Shown: in pieces, positions 8,341 to 17,063 of the stretch
Position numbering within the stretch: the stretch's first letter is position 1
Layout: each line of letters starts with the position of its first letter
Assembly (NCBI RefSeq): GCF_965248315.1
Contig: NZ_CBDFIX010000002.1
Span: forward strand, 1,054,001 to 1,118,000
DNA length: 64,000 nucleotides
From: Ulvibacterium sp965248315
GTDB lineage: Bacteria; Bacteroidota; Bacteroidia; Flavobacteriales; Flavobacteriaceae
Reading direction: 5' to 3'
Position numbers and translations under genes: made by a program
The notes under the pieces: model-generated
What the model saw: the letters and a program-made list of their open reading frames with translations, nothing else
What the model was told of the DNA's origin: nothing
Database searches by the model: none

Positions 8341-9171
8341 ATGAACACTTTACTAATGAAAAAACTACTCACATTAATTACCCTTTTTTCACTTTCCATT
8401 GTATTGGGTCAGGAAGCCATATTGGGAGAGACTCCAGGAATAGTAAGAGATGGAGTAATCGTACACCCCGAGTATGAGGGCCCGGAACCTACCAAACCCA
8501 AGGCCACGGAATTCTATGAGCCCAAGGTTCCCAAAGTCACTCCTGGAAAAAATGGTAGCCCGCCTAGCGATGCTATCGTTCTTTTTGACGGTACAAGTTT
8601 TGATGGTTGGGTTAGTTCAAAAGATGGTACTTCCGCTGCCCCGTGGCATTTGAACGATGATGGAAGTATGACGGTTGCCGATAGAACTGGCGATATACAG
8701 ACCAAACAAAAGTTTGGAGATATGCAACTACATATTGAATGGCGGTCACCGTTACCGGTTCAGCGCGATAATCAAAACCGAGGTAATAGTGGAATTTTTA
8801 TAAGTGGTCTTTATGAGATACAGGTACTGGATCAAAATGACAATCCCACTTATGTAAATGGCCAAGTGGGTTCCATTTACAAGCAAGGGCCACCATTGGC
8901 TATGGCTTCGGTACCTACCGGAGACTGGAATACCTATGACATTGTTTACCATGCACCGGAGTTCAACACCAAAGGCGAAAAAATCAAATCCGGTACCGTT
9001 ACGGTTATTCATAATGGGGTATTGATCCAAGATCACACAGAAATCAAGGGGACTACACCTTATATAGGATGGCCAAAAAATCCCGCCCATGGCAAAGGCC
9101 CTCTAAAGCTCCAAGACCATGGTGATGACAGTCGGGTAAGCTATAGGAATATTTGGGTCAGGGAACTGTAA
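8341..9171 (+). CDS. DUF1080 (3-keto-disaccharide hydrolase family) secreted protein
   Basis: A 276-residue second DUF1080 protein with an ordinary signal peptide (LLTLITLFSLSIVLGQ, cleavage near residue 24) and no lipobox Cys, so it is probably soluble in the periplasm. The domain begins DAIVLFDGTSFDGWVSS, carries the NRGNSGIFISGLYEIQVLD core and ends LKLQDHGDDSRVSYRNIWVREL. A proline-rich linker occupies about residues 35-75. ATG at 8341; an in-frame ATG at 8356 (MKKLL) is an equally plausible start. It has a 90-bp gap to the first DUF1080 gene and differs enough from it to act on a different aglycone or linkage. Confidence 0.9.
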   Translation: MNTLLMKKLLTLITLFSLSIVLGQEAILGETPGIVRDGVIVHPEYEGPEPTKPKATEFYEPKVPKVTPGKNGSPPSDAIVLFDGTSFDGWVSSKDGTSAAPWHLNDDGSMTVADRTGDIQTKQKFGDMQLHIEWRSPLPVQRDNQNRGNSGIFISGLYEIQVLDQNDNPTYVNGQVGSIYKQGPPLAMASVPTGDWNTYDIVYHAPEFNTKGEKIKSGTVTVIHNGVLIQDHTEIKGTTPYIGWPKNPAHGKGPLKLQDHGDDSRVSYRNIWVREL

Positions 9172-9216
9172 TTCCGGTCTTTGGCTCGCCGTATTTCTTA
9201 ATTTAGACATATATCT

Positions 9217-10074
9217 ATGATTCAATCCATGACCGGTTTCGGGAAGCATGTAATACAACTGCCCACGAAAAAAATCACCATAGAGCTAAAATCGCTTAAT
9301 AGCAAGAGTTTGGATTTGAATGCTCGAATGCCTTCTGCCTATCGTGAAAAGGAACTGGAACTCAGAAAGCTCATTGCCCATGAACTGACCCGAGGAAAAG
9401 TTGATTTTGGACTTTATATAGAATATACCGGTGATGAGACCTCCGCACAGATAAATGAAGGCGTGGTTAGGCAATATATGAAACAATTGGAGTCCATTGC
9501 CCAAGGAGAGGATGTACGACTTATGGAAATGGCCTTGCGATTGCCGGACGCTTTAAAAACGGACAAGGACGATATAGACGAGGCCGAATATTCGGCAATT
9601 CTTGAAGCACTAAAAAATGCCATTTCAGAAATACAGAAGTTCCGTACCCAAGAAGGCCAAATATTGGAAAAGGATTTTGTGGAACGGATAAATACTTTGG
9701 AATCCCTGTTGGGAGAAGTGAAGGTTATGGATCCCGAAAGGCAATCAACGATTCGGGAACGTCTTGAAAAAGCTATGACCGATTTGAGGGCGGATGTAGA
9801 CGCCAACCGTTTTGAGCAGGAGCTTATTTATTATTTGGAGAAATATGATATTACCGAAGAGAAAGTTCGGCTTGCCAATCATTTGGGCTACTTCTCCAAA
9901 ACATTGGGGTCTAAGGATTCCAATGGGAAGAAACTAGGCTTTATTTGTCAAGAAATCGGTCGTGAAATCAATACCATTGGCTCTAAGGCCAATTACGCCC
10001 CTATGCAACAATTGGTCGTCCAAATGAAGGATGAACTGGAAAAGATAAAGGAACAAATGTTGAACGTTTTATGA
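9217..10074 (+). CDS. yicC: YicC/YloC family endoribonuclease
   Basis: A 285-residue cytoplasmic protein starting MIQSMTGFGK, the near-invariant YicC N-terminus, followed by ELKSLNSKSLDLNARMP; the C-terminal DUF1732 half ends with FICQEIGREINTIGSKAN and the usual basic tail. The length is normal. E. coli YicC is an endoribonuclease acting on small RNA. The gene overlaps gmk by 4 bp (ATGA), an arrangement suggesting translational coupling; the yicC-gmk pairing is common across bacteria. Confidence 0.92.
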   Translation: MIQSMTGFGKHVIQLPTKKITIELKSLNSKSLDLNARMPSAYREKELELRKLIAHELTRGKVDFGLYIEYTGDETSAQINEGVVRQYMKQLESIAQGEDVRLMEMALRLPDALKTDKDDIDEAEYSAILEALKNAISEIQKFRTQEGQILEKDFVERINTLESLLGEVKVMDPERQSTIRERLEKAMTDLRADVDANRFEQELIYYLEKYDITEEKVRLANHLGYFSKTLGSKDSNGKKLGFICQEIGREINTIGSKANYAPMQQLVVQMKDELEKIKEQMLNVL

Positions 10075-10670
10075 CGAAAGGGGGCAAATTAATCATATTT
10101 TCGGCCCCTTCTGGGAGTGGTAAAACAACCATTGTACGCCATCTTCTGGCGCAACCGGATTTAAATTTGGCCTTTTCCGTCTCGGCCACTTCAAGGCCAA
10201 GGAGAGGTAAGGAAAAGCAGGGAAAGCACTACTATTTTATGTCTGTTTCAGAATTCAAAAAGCACATCAAAAATGATGACTTTTTAGAATGGGAAGAGGT
10301 ATACCGCGATAATTTTTATGGAACTTTAAAAAGCGAGGTAGAGCGGTTATGGTCCGAAGGCAAGAATGTGATTTTTGATATTGACGTAGTAGGCGGGCTA
10401 AGGATAAAGAAGAAATATCCCGAAAAAACACTGGCTGTTTTTGTAAAACCGCCCAGTGTGGACGAACTAAAGATTAGACTGAAAAAGCGGAGCACGGAAA
10501 GTGACGACAAGATTAATATGCGTATTGCAAAAGCATCCGTAGAAATGGCCACTGCCCCACAATTTGATACGGTTATCAAGAATTATGATTTGGACAAGGC
10601 TTTGACAGAAGCGCATAATCTTGTGGCAGAATTTATCGGGATAACACGCTCATCAGAAAGTGGAGCCTAA
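10071..10670 (+). CDS. gmk: Guanylate kinase
   Basis: Converts GMP to GDP with ATP in the cytoplasm. The 199 residues include the P-loop APSGSGKT at 12-19, the GMP-binding SVSATSRPRRGKEKQGKHYYF segment (about 36-57) and the lid region RLKKRSTESDDKINMRI. Full length for the family. It overlaps yicC by 4 bp and ends at or just before nadD, so yicC-gmk-nadD reads as one transcript. Confidence 0.96.
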   Translation: MTKGGKLIIFSAPSGSGKTTIVRHLLAQPDLNLAFSVSATSRPRRGKEKQGKHYYFMSVSEFKKHIKNDDFLEWEEVYRDNFYGTLKSEVERLWSEGKNVIFDIDVVGGLRIKKKYPEKTLAVFVKPPSVDELKIRLKKRSTESDDKINMRIAKASVEMATAPQFDTVIKNYDLDKALTEAHNLVAEFIGITRSSESGA

Positions 10671-10683
10671 ATATCAAGAGAAA

Positions 10684-11268
10684 TTGAAACGAATAGGCCT
10701 TTATTTCGGTACATTTAACCCTATCCATATCGGCCACCTCATTATAGCCAACCATATGGTAGAGTTTTCCGACCTTGACGAGGTTTGGTTTGTAATTACC
10801 CCAAGGAGCCCCTTTAAGACCAAACAAACGCTTTTGGATGACCATCATCGGTATCAAATGGTATTTGAGGCAGTTAAGGAATACTCCAAATTAAAACCTA
10901 GCAAAATTGAATTTGATTTACCCCAACCCAATTATACGATTGACACTTTAGTACGTTTGGATGAGAAGTATGGAGACGGCAATATATTTTCCTTGTTAAT
11001 GGGCGAGGACAATCTCAAGGGGTTTCATAAATGGAAAAATTATGAAGCCATCTTGGAAAACTATGCCCTTTATGTTTATCCAAGAATCTCAAAAGGAGCA
11101 GTGGAGAATCGATTTAAGGGACACCCAAAAATCCATCATGTAGACGCTCCTGTAATGGAAATCTCCTCGACCTTTATACGTAAGAACCATAATGCAGGTA
11201 GAAATATTCGACCCCTGCTCCCGGAAGCTGTTTGGGTGTATATGGATGAAATGAATTTTTATAGATAA
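10684..11268 (+). CDS. nadD: Nicotinate-nucleotide adenylyltransferase
   Basis: Adenylates nicotinate mononucleotide in NAD synthesis. The nucleotidyltransferase motif GTFNPIHIGHL is at residues 9-19, and the second signature ISSTFIRK (as in ISSTxIR) is near the C-terminus. A GTG at 10660 would add eight residues and overlap gmk by 11 bp. I chose the TTG at 10684 because it gives MKRIGLYFGTFNP, the usual family N-terminus, with AAGAGAAA just upstream. The gene ends 9 bp before the convergent CAP-protein gene. Confidence 0.93.
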   Translation: MKRIGLYFGTFNPIHIGHLIIANHMVEFSDLDEVWFVITPRSPFKTKQTLLDDHHRYQMVFEAVKEYSKLKPSKIEFDLPQPNYTIDTLVRLDEKYGDGNIFSLLMGEDNLKGFHKWKNYEAILENYALYVYPRISKGAVENRFKGHPKIHHVDAPVMEISSTFIRKNHNAGRNIRPLLPEAVWVYMDEMNFYR

Positions 11269-11277
11269 CCTTAAACC

Positions 11278-12276
11278 CTAATTGTTTATATCAAAAAGTG
11301 TAACCTCGTACGTGAAGTCACTCATTTCTCCATTAAGATTAACATCTTCTAGAGTTACGGTATAGGAAATATCTTCCGTGCTATTTGTATTTACACCTTC
11401 GGGGACCCAGACAATTGTACGATCTCCAAAGGCATTGTCCAATTCTTCCAAAGATAGTGCGACGGAATTTCCATCTTCATCCTCCATGGAGACCTTGGTT
11501 GCGGTAAAATCAGCATTTCTTATAGAGAAAGACCATCGTGAATACACTAGATTATTGGGGATGTATCCTTCTGGGGGCCATGCAATAAATTCGGGTGCGT
11601 CTTCAGGAGGCGTGCCCGCATTTCCGAGTACCCAAATAGCGTTGGCCCTTTCCGTGTTCCCTATTCCAATTTCTTGTAAACGTGGCCATAATAGCCATCT
11701 TCTATGACCTACCGGACCGTTGTTGGATCCTTGATCTCTAATATATGCGTCAATGGCCGGGGCATTTCTGGCCATGGCCAATAGCGAATTTCCAGCTCCT
11801 TCCTTACCGTCATCACTGAAACACTTCCAACTATTTGGAGGCGAGTGGTCCAAGGTTCCATTGGCGTGCATCATAAGAGCCGACTTTTGGGCCTTTTCAC
11901 TCTTCGTAGCATTTTCCGATATTTCATTGTTCAGCCCTACTGCTTTTCTAAAATAGGCCAAGCGCATAAAGATTTTTTCCTTTGTGCCTTCAGGCACGGA
12001 TCCTGCGTTGCAGGAAGGTTCGTCCCCGGTCCAAGGCTCATCTTCAGCGGTACTAACGGAGGCCAAATAATAATCTTCATATAGTTCCTTGGCTGCTAAT
12101 CTGGCCGAGTTATCCGTATCGGATGGAGATGGCCCATTGTCGGTACCATCATCTGGAAATTGTTCATTATCTGTACCGTCATCAATGTTGGGTGAGGGTG
12201 TGTCCTTGGTACAAGATACAATTGTTAAAGCGCATAAAAGAAAAAATAAAAATGACCTGCGAAGTAATACGTTCAT
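11278..12276 (-). CDS. CAP/SCP-domain lipoprotein
   Basis: A 332-residue lipoprotein: signal peptide with lipobox TIVSC (Cys22), a low-complexity Asp/Pro/Gly/Ser/Asn linker (about residues 25-60, containing repeated DDGTDN), then a domain with KSALMMHANGTLDHSPPNSWKCF and PVGHRRWLLWP, which resembles the CAP (SCP/Tpx-1/Ag5/PR-1) fold with its conserved His residues. The C-terminal 100 residues look like a separate beta-rich module. CAP proteins are extracytoplasmic; bacterial functions are mostly unknown. It converges with nadD and probably has its own promoter. Confidence 0.8.
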   Translation of the reverse strand: MNVLLRRSFLFFLLCALTIVSCTKDTPSPNIDDGTDNEQFPDDGTDNGPSPSDTDNSARLAAKELYEDYYLASVSTAEDEPWTGDEPSCNAGSVPEGTKEKIFMRLAYFRKAVGLNNEISENATKSEKAQKSALMMHANGTLDHSPPNSWKCFSDDGKEGAGNSLLAMARNAPAIDAYIRDQGSNNGPVGHRRWLLWPRLQEIGIGNTERANAIWVLGNAGTPPEDAPEFIAWPPEGYIPNNLVYSRWSFSIRNADFTATKVSMEDEDGNSVALSLEELDNAFGDRTIVWVPEGVNTNSTEDISYTVTLEDVNLNGEMSDFTYEVTLFDINN

Positions 12277-12457
12277 GCCGGAAATCGTTTAACTATATCC
12301 TTAAACGAAGGAATTCCCAAAAAGCACATAATTTTTCGATGAACGGAGCAAGTAAATAAATGAGGGAGAAAAAATGCTCCATCAAATAACCGTAAGGGCA
12401 ATAGATGGAGATACTTTAAAAGGTTTTGTTGAATTGGCGCGTTAAGGAAACTTTCCC

Positions 12458-14716
12458 CTATATCTTAACGCCATTTACATGGCCGTCATAAATTTCCAAC
12501 AGGTTTAACGTAGCGGTAAGCAAATCTTTGGTTTCCGATAAGAGGCTAAAATACAGTGCTGTATTTTTTGGACTGGTTTCATCGATCCTTGTTCGGGTAA
12601 CCTGTTTTTCTATTTTCTTATTGATATGATCAAACAGATTCTGCTTATGGACTATCAATTCAGTAAGACCAACATATTCTTTGGTTTCAAAAATTTGGGT
12701 GACCTTGGAAAAAAGACCACTTACGTATTGATCGGTTTCCTTCAAATCCTTTATTTGATTGAAACGTAATTTTTTATGATTATTGTTTACGTGTTTGTAC
12801 CCTGCCTTTGAAATATATTCCAACGACTGGGTCATATCCTCTAAATAATTTAGCATGGTTATGTAAAAATTACTTGTTCCCACGCTGGACTCGTCCAAAT
12901 TCTTTATAAAATAGAAGATGTTGTCCTTTAGCTCTTCCACTTCCTTCTCCAATTTGGAGATACTCCTTCTACTTTTTTTTAATCGGTCAATATCATGTTT
13001 GGCCAGTCCATCAATGCAAAAGGTATATATTTTATTGGCCCTTTTCATGGTAAGGGCAATGTTGTCTGCGCTTTCTTCGATTAGCTCTTTTATGGAACTA
13101 CTTTCTGCTCTTTGTAGTTTTTCTTCAATTTTGTTTTCCTTTACTTTTTTAGTGTGGGAGAGGTAATTCTTTCCGATGAGCAAAAATGCGGTAATAAGTA
13201 GAATTACTATGGCCACAATTCCTCCTAAATGAATGAGGTAAGCTATTAGTGCCGCGGCGGTAAAGGCACTAATGGCGGTAAAGAACCATCCGCCAATTAC
13301 ATTAAGCACACCGGCCACGCGATAAACGGCGCTTTCCGGTCCCCAAGCCCTATCGGCAAGAGAGGTACCCATTGCAACCATAAAAGTGACATAGGTAGTG
13401 GATAAGGGCAGTTTCATGGAAGTCGCAATTGATATCAATACGCTAGCTACCATGAGGTTTACGGAGGCCCTTACCAAGTCGAAGGCAGGAAGATCCTGGG
13501 TCCTGATTTTGGGTACGTATACGTAAGGTTTCTCGAACCTTTTGTCTATTTTGGCCCTAAGGGGAATCGGTAAAATACCTGAAAAATTTTCCGTGGCTTT
13601 AATGGAGTATTTTACAATTTGTCTGGAAAGAAAATTAGGCTGAAAGCGTTCTTCTCCCTCGTCCTGTCTAGAAAGGTCAACACTAGTTTTTACCACATTT
13701 TTTGCCTTGGAAGAAAACCAAAGGGTAATGACCATAATTACACCTGAAAGCAGCAGAAGCAAAGTAGGTGTCCTTACGGCCTGCGATAGACTTTCCATGG
13801 TATATTGTTCCGCAACCGTGCCAGAATTGCTCCAACTGGTGTAAGATTCAAGTGCGGCCAAGGGGACTCCAATAAAATTCACCAAATCGTTTCCTGCAAA
13901 AGCCATGGCCAAGGCGAAGGTGCCAAGAACGATGATCAAAGTATAAATATTGAGTTTAAAAAAAGAGGTAACCAACCATGATACAAATGCCCAAAGAACA
14001 AAGTTCTCTAGAAGAAAGAGTACGGGATTGGAGGCGATATGCTCAAGAATAACGGGACTAAAAATATCCGCACTTTTTAAGCCTTTTACTAGTATAAAGT
14101 AGACTATTGATGTTATGGCCAATCCACCAAAAATGGCTCCGATCCATTTAGGCCTTTCCTGAAATTTAAATGAAATGAACAAGCGAGAAACAAATTGGAC
14201 AAGGGCCCCAACGGAGAAGGCCACCACCACCGAAAGTAGGATGCCCAAAATAATCTCGGTCGCTTTTTCAGTATTGATATAGGTGCTCAAATCCACAAAA
14301 CCACCACCTGCTGCCGTAATTTTTATCAATGAAATAGCTACTGCTGCACCTAGTAATTCAAACACAATGGATACTGTTGTAGAAGTTGGCATACCTAAGG
14401 TGTTGAAAAAATCCAACAACAGAATATCCGTGATCATTACGGCCATGAACACGATCATAATCTCAGCGAAGACAAATTCTTCGGGATTAAATATTCCTTT
14501 TCTGGCCACTTCCATCATACCGCTTGAAGACATTGCTCCAAAAGCAATACCAATACTGGCAACAATCATTATGGTCCTAAAGGAAATAGCTTTGGAACCT
14601 ATTGCGGAGTTTAGAAAGTTTACGGCATCATTGCTGACACCTACCACCAAATCCGTGATGGCAAGCACCGCAAGAGCGATAATCATGAAAAGGTAAATGT
14701 TTTCGCCCATTAACAT
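12458..14716 (-). CDS. Inorganic phosphate transporter (Pit/PHO4 family) fused to a PhoU-like domain
   Basis: About 752 residues. The N-terminal 530 are a PHO4-type permease with roughly 12 membrane helices; the first repeat has GVSNDAVNFLNSAIGSKA (a GANDxxN-type motif), and GNDLVNFIGVPLAA and MGTSLADRAWGPESAVYRVAGVLNVIGGW mark the second half. The last about 200 residues are soluble and helical, resembling DUF47/PhoU-like regulators, which are usually a separate gene. Phosphate import driven by an ion gradient is likely. The first codon of the longest frame is TTG (14719); ATG codons at 14716 and 14710 are more likely starts. No pho operon genes are adjacent. Confidence 0.88.
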   Translation of the reverse strand: MLMGENIYLFMIIALAVLAITDLVVGVSNDAVNFLNSAIGSKAISFRTIMIVASIGIAFGAMSSSGMMEVARKGIFNPEEFVFAEIMIVFMAVMITDILLLDFFNTLGMPTSTTVSIVFELLGAAVAISLIKITAAGGGFVDLSTYINTEKATEIILGILLSVVVAFSVGALVQFVSRLFISFKFQERPKWIGAIFGGLAITSIVYFILVKGLKSADIFSPVILEHIASNPVLFLLENFVLWAFVSWLVTSFFKLNIYTLIIVLGTFALAMAFAGNDLVNFIGVPLAALESYTSWSNSGTVAEQYTMESLSQAVRTPTLLLLLSGVIMVITLWFSSKAKNVVKTSVDLSRQDEGEERFQPNFLSRQIVKYSIKATENFSGILPIPLRAKIDKRFEKPYVYVPKIRTQDLPAFDLVRASVNLMVASVLISIATSMKLPLSTTYVTFMVAMGTSLADRAWGPESAVYRVAGVLNVIGGWFFTAISAFTAAALIAYLIHLGGIVAIVILLITAFLLIGKNYLSHTKKVKENKIEEKLQRAESSSIKELIEESADNIALTMKRANKIYTFCIDGLAKHDIDRLKKSRRSISKLEKEVEELKDNIFYFIKNLDESSVGTSNFYITMLNYLEDMTQSLEYISKAGYKHVNNNHKKLRFNQIKDLKETDQYVSGLFSKVTQIFETKEYVGLTELIVHKQNLFDHINKKIEKQVTRTRIDETSPKNTALYFSLLSETKDLLTATLNLLEIYDGHVNGVKI

Positions 14717-15137
14717 CAAATAAGCACAAAAATGACATTATAATTTGTTAAGTAAGTTAAAATAAAGTTATGAAAGTTGTTTGCGAGATTTCTAAGTGAA
14801 GGGCAGGAAAATGGTTCAATCGTATTCTCCTAGTACCGGTGGGGGGGTTATTGCCGGTTTTAGTGAATAGAATCGAATACGATAGCCTTGGTTTGAGGAA
14901 ATAAGAAGGATAAAACCGTAGTAGGGAGTTTATCATAAAACCAGAAATATAAATTTAATGTTAATAAATTGTTCTGTAAATGTAAGGCTAAATGCTTTGC
15001 AGAAAGAGTATCGCGGAGCAATTGAAGTTGCACAATACAGTTGCCGTAAGTTTTTAATAATAAAATATGCGGGGCGAGACCGTGAACCTGATGGCTGATA
15101 TACTTAGGTGCCATCATAGGATATTAATTAATCCTGA
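14717..15137. other. Intergenic region with a long hairpin and a G7 tract
   Basis: 421 bp with no convincing gene on either strand. It contains an outer inverted repeat ATCGTATTC/GAATACGAT (14819-14827 and 14875-14883) enclosing an inner ACCGG/CCGGT pair (14835-14839, 14854-14858) and a run of seven G (14841-14847). No U-tract follows, so it is not a classical terminator. The rest is AT-rich and featureless. Confidence 0.5.
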
Positions 15138-15539
15138 CTATTTTTGGGCTGCTTTTTCCATTGATGCGATTGATCCGTATGGCTGGGATTCGCTATTAGA
15201 AACTAGTACTGCCTCTGGATCAATGGTTTTTGAACTTAACCCTCTCTGTATTTGAAGTGCTCCATTGGGTTTTGCCTCTATAGGAATTTCTAAGGTATTG
15301 TAGCCTAAAAAACTGATGACCAATACATAGTTCCCTGGATCCACTCCGTCAATTTCAAAATTACCATGAAAATTGGTCTGTGTTTTCCAGTTGGTATTTT
15401 TTAGCATAACATCTGCAAATAGCATGGGCTCACCATTAAGGTCATTGTCCAAAATCTTCCCGGATATGGCACTAGTTTCCTGAGCCAGTAGTATCGCTGA
15501 AAAAAGGAAGGGAATGATTAGAATTACTTTTTTTATCAT
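15138..15539 (-). CDS. Stand-alone CarboxypepD_reg-like domain protein, secreted
   Basis: A 133-residue exported protein: signal peptide MIKKVILIIPFLFSAILLAQ, then a single carboxypeptidase regulatory-like beta-sandwich (SGKILDNDLNGEPMLFADVML... GNFEIDGVDPGNYVLVISFLGY). This is the N-terminal module of TonB-dependent receptors, but no plug or barrel follows; the protein ends in a 40-residue polar tail. It could be a remnant of a receptor or a free-standing adhesive module; its intact signal peptide, start and stop favour a real short gene. A 26-bp perfect palindrome lies just upstream. Confidence 0.75.
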   Translation of the reverse strand: MIKKVILIIPFLFSAILLAQETSAISGKILDNDLNGEPMLFADVMLKNTNWKTQTNFHGNFEIDGVDPGNYVLVISFLGYNTLEIPIEAKPNGALQIQRGLSSKTIDPEAVLVSNSESQPYGSIASMEKAAQK

Positions 15540-15551
15540 GTTTTGATAATG

Positions 15552-15577
15552 TTGTTTTCTTTGCGCAAAGAAAACAA
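15552..15577. promoter_or_regulatory. 26-bp perfect palindrome, candidate operator
   Basis: Half-site TTGTTTTCTTTGC followed immediately by its exact reverse complement, with no spacer. It begins 13 bp upstream of the ATG at 15539 (minus strand) in the gap between two divergent genes, so it cannot be a terminator for either. Most likely a protein-binding dyad. Confidence 0.6.
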
Positions 15578-15719
15578 AACCAGTTTAACATAAGGTTACG
15601 GAGATATTATCAATAAGCCTTTTTAAGGTTAACTAAATGTTAGCCATCCGTGGACAATCCACGATATAGAATATAGGTAAACACTGAAAAGATGTATCTT
15701 GCGCCACAAATTGATTGGC

Positions 15720-17063
15720 ATGGATTGGGAACGGTTACTTTCCTTAAAACGATTTGGTGATACCGGTAAAAGATTACGTAAGGAACAGGATGAGACCCGA
15801 TTGGGATTTGAAGTGGATTACGATCGGATAATTTTTTCTTCCGCTTTTCGCAGTTTACAGGATAAGACCCAGGTTATTCCCTTGTCCAAAACCGATTTTG
15901 TCCATACCCGTTTAACACATAGTTTGGAAGTTTCCGTAGTGGGTCGCAGTTTGGGCAGGATAGCCGGGAAACGAATATTGGAGAAACATCCACACCTTAA
16001 CGAGGTTCATGGATACACCTTTAACGATTTTGGGGCCATAGTGGCCGCCGCTGCCTTGGCTCATGATATAGGCAATCCTCCTTTTGGACATAGCGGGGAA
16101 AAGGCCATTGGGGAATATTTTAAAAATGGCAATGGAAAAAAATACCATTCAGTATTGTCCAAAAAGGAATACCAAGATTTGATTGATTTTGAAGGGAATG
16201 CCAATGGATTAAAATTATTGTCCGAATCCAAAGAGGGTGTTGAAGGTGGGTTGCGGTTGAGCTATTCGGTGTTAGGGGCTTTTACGAAATATCCAAAGGA
16301 ATCACTTCCAAAGAAACCTACCAAACACATTGCGGACAAGAAATTTGGGTTTTTTCAGTCCGAAAAAGAATTTTTTAAAGAAGTTGCCCAGGAATTGGGT
16401 CTGCCATCCACTACTACTGGGGAAGGAATTTCCTTTTCGAGACATCCCTTGGTCTATCTCATGGAAGCCGCGGATGACATTTGTTACACCATAATAGACT
16501 TTGAAGATGGAATTAATCTTGGCCTAATTTCCGAGGAATTTGCTTTGGAATATTTGATAAAGTTGGTTAAAGATACCATAAGTACCAAGAAGTATAATGG
16601 TTTACGATATAAGGAGGACAGGCTAAGCTATCTACGGGCATTGGCCATCAATACCCTAATACGTGATGCCATTGAGGTTTTCATTGAGAACGAAGAGAAA
16701 ATACTTAATGGTACATTTGAGACTTCCTTATTGGACAAAAGCAAATACAAAGCTCAAATAGCCGATATTATCTCGTTGAGCATCCATAAAGTATATCGTT
16801 CCCAAGAGGTGGTGGAAAAGGAAATAGCCGGTTATAGAATCATTTCCGATATTCTGGATGTTTATACCAGTGCTCTTGTTAGGGAAAAGGAGGGCAAGTT
16901 TTCCAATTACGATAGATTGATGATACAGACCTTACCGGAGTTTTATCAACGGACGGAAACATCCTTATACAAAATATTATTGAATACCTCTTGTTATGTG
17001 GCCAGTCTTTCAGATGGATCTGCCGTTCATATACACAACAAGATTATGGGAAAACAACTTTAA
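15720..17063 (+). CDS. dgt: Deoxyguanosinetriphosphate triphosphohydrolase (HD domain)
   Basis: Hydrolyses dGTP (or other dNTPs) to the nucleoside and triphosphate. The 447-residue protein starts at ATG 15720 (MDWERLLSLKRFG); an upstream TTG in frame is less likely. It shows the family N-terminus RTxxQxDxxRIIFSSAFRSLQDKTQV, His67 in HTRLTHSLEV and the HD pair His115-Asp116 in AAALAHDIGNPPFGHSGEKA. Length is normal for the Bacteroidota type. Its stop codon overlaps the stop of the convergent DUF3078 gene inside the palindrome TTAA. Confidence 0.93.
   Translation: MDWERLLSLKRFGDTGKRLRKEQDETRLGFEVDYDRIIFSSAFRSLQDKTQVIPLSKTDFVHTRLTHSLEVSVVGRSLGRIAGKRILEKHPHLNEVHGYTFNDFGAIVAAAALAHDIGNPPFGHSGEKAIGEYFKNGNGKKYHSVLSKKEYQDLIDFEGNANGLKLLSESKEGVEGGLRLSYSVLGAFTKYPKESLPKKPTKHIADKKFGFFQSEKEFFKEVAQELGLPSTTTGEGISFSRHPLVYLMEAADDICYTIIDFEDGINLGLISEEFALEYLIKLVKDTISTKKYNGLRYKEDRLSYLRALAINTLIRDAIEVFIENEEKILNGTFETSLLDKSKYKAQIADIISLSIHKVYRSQEVVEKEIAGYRIISDILDVYTSALVREKEGKFSNYDRLMIQTLPEFYQRTETSLYKILLNTSCYVASLSDGSAVHIHNKIMGKQL

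Noticed and set aside
12374..12445. A 23-codon frame in the gap between the CAP lipoprotein and the phosphate transporter
   Set aside because: Reads like coding sequence (ending GDTLKGFVELAR) but is very short, has no promoter or partner, and could not be tied to a family.
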